This document shows positions 59,501-64,000 of a stretch of 64,000 bases of DNA, piece by piece. The notes under the pieces are model-generated. The model was not told where the DNA came from and did not search any database. It saw only the letters and a list, made by a program, of their open reading frames with translations. Made by a program: the position numbers and the translations under genes. Positions within the stretch are counted from its first letter, which is position 1. Each line of letters begins with the position of its first letter. The stretch is from NCBI GenBank assembly GCA_029449245.1, contig JANATF010000004.1, positions 2,294,001-2,358,000 on the forward strand, read 5' to 3'. This DNA comes from Mortierella alpina (Eukaryota; Mortierellomycota; Mortierellomycetes; Mortierellales; Mortierellaceae).

Positions 59501-60329
59501 GCTAAAGCCCGCCGTTGCACTGGCGAGTGTGGCTTCCGTGGCAGCAGCAGCAGTCGCTGAGCATAACGCTGAGAACGCACCGGACGTGTCATCTGTTGCG
59601 AAGAAGATCCTGGACATTATCGGAAAGAGCTCGACCAAGGCAGATGAGGAGTCAGACGAGGAGCCAACTCCCTCCACCGAGGCAGCGGCAACGGTACCCG
59701 TGGCGGAAGCCTCAGCCAAATCGCCCGTGCCATCAAGCTTCGCCTCGCTCAAGACGCCCGTCGCGTTCGCTCCCTTCACCCCGTCGGCATCGTCCGCCCC
59801 GTTCGCACCGTTCGCTCCGTCCACTCCGTTCACGCTATCCATTCCGTTCGCTACGTCCACCCAGCCTGCCCAGCCCACCAAACCCGCGTCGTTCGCCTCA
59901 TTCTCGTCATCCAACTCATTCGCCCCATTCGCCTCGTTCACCCCTATCGCCACCAGCACAACTGGCACCACTCAAGAAAAGGCCAAGAGTGAGAGTGGGG
60001 ACGAGCTTGAGAAGGATAGCTACGGATTGCCAGATTACGATGAACTCTCCGAGAATGGTTCTGACATGGGTGACAACAGCGAAGGAAGTTATGACCTTGG
60101 GGAGGAACAGGGGGAGGAACAGGGGGAGGAACAGGGGGGGGAACAGGAGGAGGACTACGATGAGGAGGAAGATAACGAGGAGCAGGAGGAGGAAGGAGAC
60201 AAGATCAAATGCGTGGATGAGGAGGACCAATTCAACTTTGACTTTGGAGACGACATCTCGGATACGGAGATCGCGCCAGTCATCCTCGACGATGAGGACG
60301 ACGCGCCCATGTCACCAATTTCTTGGTAG
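56545..60329 (+). CDS. Nup60-like nuclear-basket nucleoporin
   Basis: Exons 56545-56649, 56877-57152, 57252-58611 and 58720-60329 give 1116 residues. The N-terminus is basic (ASPYARPKDASNTLRRHKK). An amphipathic helix (PTPYWKKRFAKFINPWR-like, about 36-53) of the kind that tethers Nup1/Nup60 to the inner nuclear membrane follows. The middle is acidic and disordered. A helical motif at about 543-570 (DVPDLLARFFKNKSRKGKQL, then HRLIEEA) resembles the conserved helical block of Nup60. The C-terminal third has spaced Phe in Pro/Ser context (FAPFTPSASSAPFAPFAP), not classical FG repeats, then acidic GEEQ repeats and FNFDFGDDI. It is inferred to act at the nuclear basket. Intron 3 is 108 bp, a multiple of three with no stop, so its retention would insert 36 residues. 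Confidence 0.62.
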
Positions 60330-62178
60330 ACCTTTATCAAAAAGATGAAAATAAAAATAAAAATGAAAAAAAATGCATGAGACCGAGACCAGAAGGACGC
60401 GCGTGCATACACGTTTGGGACATGAAAGAAACACATGCAGGAGTAAACGACTAAGAGATAAACTTATTATAGCATGCACTGCTGTTGTGTGAGGGCCAAA
60501 CGCAGCAAGGAGCTGCGAAAGGTTGTGATAGTAAACCTCTTGATGGTAGCGAGCGTAAGACGCGACCCAGTGCACACATCGCCAAGCAAGTATCACTAAT
60601 ATCATGCGCTAATGATCCGCAGCATATTCTCTAAGTCTTCAACTCGAGAAGGTGTCCGACCGGGAGGCTATAACCCGACCTCAACGCCTTGCAAGTCGTA
60701 GGACCAAGAAAAGGCTCAATTGTTACCGAGAGTTCACTCGCTATGATTCTGCTCTCCTGGTGTTTACCGCGCTTTGAAATTATGTGCCGTTGTTACGTGC
60801 TAGTCCAACGTTGCTCCCGTCTTCAATACGGCAGATATCTCAGATCAGAAGGACGAAACGGCCCTGGATCTGACCTCGAGGTCGCATCCTTACCACTTTC
60901 ACATCACCGATACGGGCCAAGCTGAAATCAGAGTACAAGTGGTTCTACAGATTTATCCGAAAGCGCAGTTCCGAAACCCCCGGCTAGGTACTGTGGTACT
61001 TTAAGAACGCCCATATCGTAGAGATCAAGGAGTTTGATATTGTTACGTGAACCGTAACCTCAAAAAACAAAGAGTAGGTGAAGAAAAGAAGAGCTTCCTT
61101 GTTAATAGACAATGAGACGGTCAAACATCATGCGCGAGACCTGACGTCGGTTGATTACTGCGAAAGGATCATTCTTACCCAGCTGCACGCGTCCCGCTTT
61201 TGTAGTCAACTCTTCATCCATATGCAAAAACAACTTGAAGCCTCGAAGTAAGACGACTCAAACAGCAAGCACAGTGGCAAGGATCAGCAGCAATGCCCAT
61301 TGTCTGTACTACAGTACCAGGCCAGCTCTGCACCGTACTCTCGGGCCGAGTATGTCTGAAGATTCCCCGCTTCGCATTTTTTCCTTCGATAAGCGAGCAG
61401 AGACAGGTCAAAGACAGAGGTAATGTTCTATTGGACTGGTGGTCTCAATTATGAGGCTGGGGTATGTTGCACTTCACGGGCTGCTGGGCGGTGTGAAGGA
61501 CAAATGTCCAGGGGTGCAGGTCCTTCCGTTATGTGAGCCCGGGCATTTGTGTGTGTTTTTCCACATTGAACTTTGTATGAGCCCTCAAAAACGAAAAGAC
61601 ATACAGTAGGCTGGTCTTTCTGCCGATGAATGCGAAATGTTATTAATAGGCTCATCGGAGATGCACTCGAGAAGGTGTGCAAGCAGGTGCACACTGCAAT
61701 GTGAACCACCCGCAGGCAGTGCGCAAGGGTATGAGTGTGTATGCGTGTGTAGCAGTAGCAAAAAAAAAAAAAAAAAGGTCAGGGTATTTCTGCCTCTGTC
61801 CCCAGCCCGCCCTTCGCTCTTCTCTCCATCTCTCCGCCGCATTTTTCACATCAGCCCTGGATCACGCTCCACGGGATCATTCCTCGCCATCCGCGCTTCC
61901 ACCTATACCCAACCCTTCACCACCACCATTTCCTTCTTCTCTATCCCTCCTCCACCCCGCGCCATTACGATCCCCTGGGCACTTTTTATTATCAATTTTT
62001 TTTGTCTCACTACGCATAAGCTACAACACGTTGACAAGAGCACACCTTCCCCGCGACTCTTGATTTTCTTGCTGAGGACAAAGGCCGTGGTTATTTTATC
62101 GACTCCTTCTCGAATCCCAGTCATCCGCACTGAACTCGTGTCCCTGGTCAAGTGCCAAAAACAACAACGCATCGAGCA
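60330..62178. other. Intergenic, no supported gene
   Basis: About 1.85 kb. It starts with AATAAA signals (60350-60355) for the nucleoporin gene. A run of about 15 A is at 61762-61776, and a C/T-rich leader (61790-62100) precedes the last gene. Short frames only. Confidence 0.5.
60350..60355 (+). terminator. Polyadenylation-type AATAAA
   Basis: The first of several overlapping AATAAA/ATAAAAAT copies, 20 bp after the nucleoporin stop. Confidence 0.5.
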
Positions 62179-63909
62179 ATGAAGGCTTCAATATCATCAT
62201 CACATCGAACCAGACGCTTCTCACGGCTGCCCGTACAAGGACTCCTCACAGCCGGAGTCATCGCCTTTGTGCTCTCCGTAGCGCTGAGGCCCGCAGAGTC
62301 CTTGCCAACTGCCTCACACCAATACCCGCGCGCCGACCCTTTGCCCTCTGCGGTTACATCCTCAATACCCTTCCCCACAGTCAAGCCAAAGGAAATTCCC
62401 GTCCAACTCGTCAAAGGAAAAGGCGCACCGAAGGAAGTTGACGAAGATGAGGACAACGACGACGACGACGAGGAAGCAGACCATTTTATCAAGACCCGTA
62501 AACTAGACTTCAAAATCTTAAATCCAGCACCGCATGATGTCTGGACTTCGGGCATCGTAGAGTCTTTGACCTGGGTAGACACTAATCTGCCGGACAAGAC
62601 CACATTCGATGTAGCCCTGATCCCCGTGGACAAGGAAACCAACCCAGACGCCCTCGAGTTGACAAGGAGACCCGTGCTGCGGTACATTGCTGCTATGGAA
62701 AGATTCTGCGATATCATAGTGCCCTACGATCTTATTTCGTGGGAGCAGCTGTTGAAGGAACAGGAGGGCGAGGGTGTCAACACAAACCAGGACCTGGCCA
62801 ACATCACTCTGGCCCTCACCAACTCGACAATAAAAATACCAACGACGAATGCAGGCAACTCCACGACAGCAACAGCGACCGTGCAGGACGTCCGGTCGCT
62901 GGCTCGACTCATTATCACGGCGTACGACGGCAAGACTAACAAGGTCCTGCTCCAGAGGAGTGTCTTTCCGATCGTCATCCGTAGAGACCATGTGTTGGAT
63001 TGGAGAAAAGTTTCGCAATTGCCTCCGATACGGTCCTCAGAGACGTCGTTCGTGGCCCCCGAGGGCGCGAGTGCTGATGGGGAAGTGCTTGAGAAGAAGG
63101 ATTCGGAGGGTACCCACCTTGAGGACCACGATCACGAACACGAAGAAAACGAGGATGACGACAAAGTTGAAAACAAGATGGTACAGACTGGAGAGAAAGC
63201 CCAGGACGAGAACCAGGACCAGAACCGCAAAACGGAAGATTCTAATGGCAACACGGAGGAGGAGGACCAGATTGAGCATGAGGATGAGATCAATATGGCC
63301 ACACCTACGGGCAAGGAACTCGAAGAAAATGAAGAAGAGGAAGAGTCCTCAGATCACTCGGATATGCACATGGGCGACGAACATGATCACAACAAGCAAG
63401 ACGGAGCGGGCGAGGATGAGCACAGCCATGGCCATGGAAGCGACCCAATTCATCGACATATGGACGATCCCAATCATTTCCAGAGTGAGGAAGACCTGGA
63501 GATATGGAATGAGCATGCGGATGATCCAGGATACAACCCACCCATCCCAGTCCGCGACGCAGGCACGCTCAAGATCACGCACTGGATCGACAACAAAGAG
63601 CGGTTCTTTGTCGGAGCACCCTATGTCCTTGCATGGGAGTTTCCAGAATCGGGCAAGGGCTTGGATGGCACGGTCAATGTCTTTGTGGAGGATGCATTGA
63701 CGGCCAAGAGGTACGATATTGCGGCGGCCGAGATGCTGAGCGACATCCAATTCATGTATCTGAAACCAACCACCATCATGATGAGCGCGGACCCCCGTCG
63801 CAGAATCTTTCTCAGAGCCAGGGTTGAGCTGGATCTTTTCAAGGAGGGGAAGATTGAGCGGTACACGGGCTTTTCCAAGGCATTCTGGGTTGAGCGCGGG
63901 GCCCTATGA
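62179..63909 (+). CDS. Secreted His/acid-rich protein with two beta-sandwich-like domains
   Basis: A single exon encodes 576 residues from ATG 62179; the open frame extends 27 nt upstream only through a GTG. A signal peptide or anchor (LLTAGVIAFVLSVALR) follows a basic start. A first domain at about 107-245 (FKILNPAPHDVWTSGIVESL) resembles the N-terminal beta-sandwich of KRE9/KNH-type cell-surface proteins; this is tentative. It contains several NxT/S sites (NITLALTNST). A region of about 120 residues is rich in Asp, Glu, His and Lys (DHDHEHEENEDDDK, HMGDEHDHN, EDEHSHGHG) and may bind metal. A second domain at about 440-576 (FFVGAPYVLAWEFPESGKGL) repeats the Trp-containing core. There is no GPI signal. 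Surface or ER location is inferred; function is unknown. Confidence 0.72.
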   Translation: MKASISSSHRTRRFSRLPVQGLLTAGVIAFVLSVALRPAESLPTASHQYPRADPLPSAVTSSIPFPTVKPKEIPVQLVKGKGAPKEVDEDEDNDDDDEEADHFIKTRKLDFKILNPAPHDVWTSGIVESLTWVDTNLPDKTTFDVALIPVDKETNPDALELTRRPVLRYIAAMERFCDIIVPYDLISWEQLLKEQEGEGVNTNQDLANITLALTNSTIKIPTTNAGNSTTATATVQDVRSLARLIITAYDGKTNKVLLQRSVFPIVIRRDHVLDWRKVSQLPPIRSSETSFVAPEGASADGEVLEKKDSEGTHLEDHDHEHEENEDDDKVENKMVQTGEKAQDENQDQNRKTEDSNGNTEEEDQIEHEDEINMATPTGKELEENEEEEESSDHSDMHMGDEHDHNKQDGAGEDEHSHGHGSDPIHRHMDDPNHFQSEEDLEIWNEHADDPGYNPPIPVRDAGTLKITHWIDNKERFFVGAPYVLAWEFPESGKGLDGTVNVFVEDALTAKRYDIAAAEMLSDIQFMYLKPTTIMMSADPRRRIFLRARVELDLFKEGKIERYTGFSKAFWVERGAL

Positions 63910-64000
63910 GCTCCACTTATAACACTTCACGGTATAGGCGTGCCTAATTTGCCGCCACTCCCCTCTCCCTCCTCTCTCTCTCTCTTCTTTCTCGACTATC

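Noticed and set aside
59515-60348. 277-codon Arg/Ser/Pro-rich frame inside the nucleoporin gene
   Set aside because: Shifted frame of the repetitive coding tract. The nucleoporin frame continues without break over 500 codons here.
1-64000. CRISPR arrays, operons, bacterial promoters, rRNA
   Set aside because: No regularly spaced direct repeats with spacers, no polycistronic layout and no rRNA-like sequence were seen. The DNA is intron-rich and eukaryotic.

Overview
The window looks like nuclear DNA from an early-diverging filamentous fungus, most likely Mucoromycota and plausibly a Mortierella-type species. That is an inference from gene content, with no rRNA or marker comparison. Evidence: genes on both strands with short GT-AG introns (mostly 50-145 bp), an SSK1-type response regulator, a fungal P3A proton ATPase, a His-rich ZIP transporter, and pyrimidine-rich promoters. 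All exon joins given here were worked out by hand from splice sites and reading phase; each joined coding length is a multiple of three.

Layout. 1-0.93 kb: 3' part of a Gln-rich coiled-coil gene (-). 2.5-3.0 kb: possible small two-exon gene (-). 3.4-4.9 kb: secreted-type ZIP metal transporter (+). 5.5-9.2 kb: BRD7/BRD9-like bromodomain protein (-), divergent from a METTL4-like MT-A70 methyltransferase (+, 9.4-11.1 kb). 11.5-11.9 kb: mitochondrial ribosomal protein bL32m (-). 12.5-14.5 kb: secreted M14 carboxypeptidase (+). 15.3-16.4 kb: membrane-anchored double-psi beta-barrel (expansin/RlpA-like) protein (+), tail to tail with a wrecked M13 peptidase pseudogene (-, 16.4-17.9 kb). 19.6-20.5 kb: secreted coiled-coil protein (-). 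23.5-25.7 kb: allantoicase fused to ureidoglycolate lyase (+). 26.1-28.7 kb: PLP decarboxylase of the glutamate/cysteine-sulfinate family (+). 30.0-32.7 kb and 35.3-38.2 kb: two complete seven-exon M13 genes (+) that have both lost zinc-site residues, with a small N-myristoylation-type repeat protein between them (33.3 kb). 38.4-43.8 kb: SSK1-like response regulator with membrane segments (-). 45.3-47.5 kb: broken coiled-coil/nuclease-like gene with a duplicated last exon at 47.9 kb. 48.2-51.1 kb: plasma-membrane H+-ATPase (-). 53.54-53.72 kb: TA-flanked MITE-like element. 54.5-56.2 kb: secreted protein built of four Cys-rich exon modules (+). 56.5-60.3 kb: Nup60-like nuclear-basket nucleoporin (+). 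62.2-63.9 kb: secreted His/acid-rich protein (+).

Themes. Housekeeping genes (PMA1-type ATPase, bL32m, SSK1, nucleoporin, BRD7/9, METTL4) alternate with a secretome-rich, duplicated accessory zone between about 16 and 38 kb. The most unusual feature is the M13 cluster: two reading frames kept fully intact with conserved introns although the HExxH zinc motif is destroyed in both, plus one frameshifted inverted copy. This looks like a small family of catalytically dead neprilysin-like proteins. The DAL2-DAL3-type fusion and the Cys-rich module gene are the next most interesting items.
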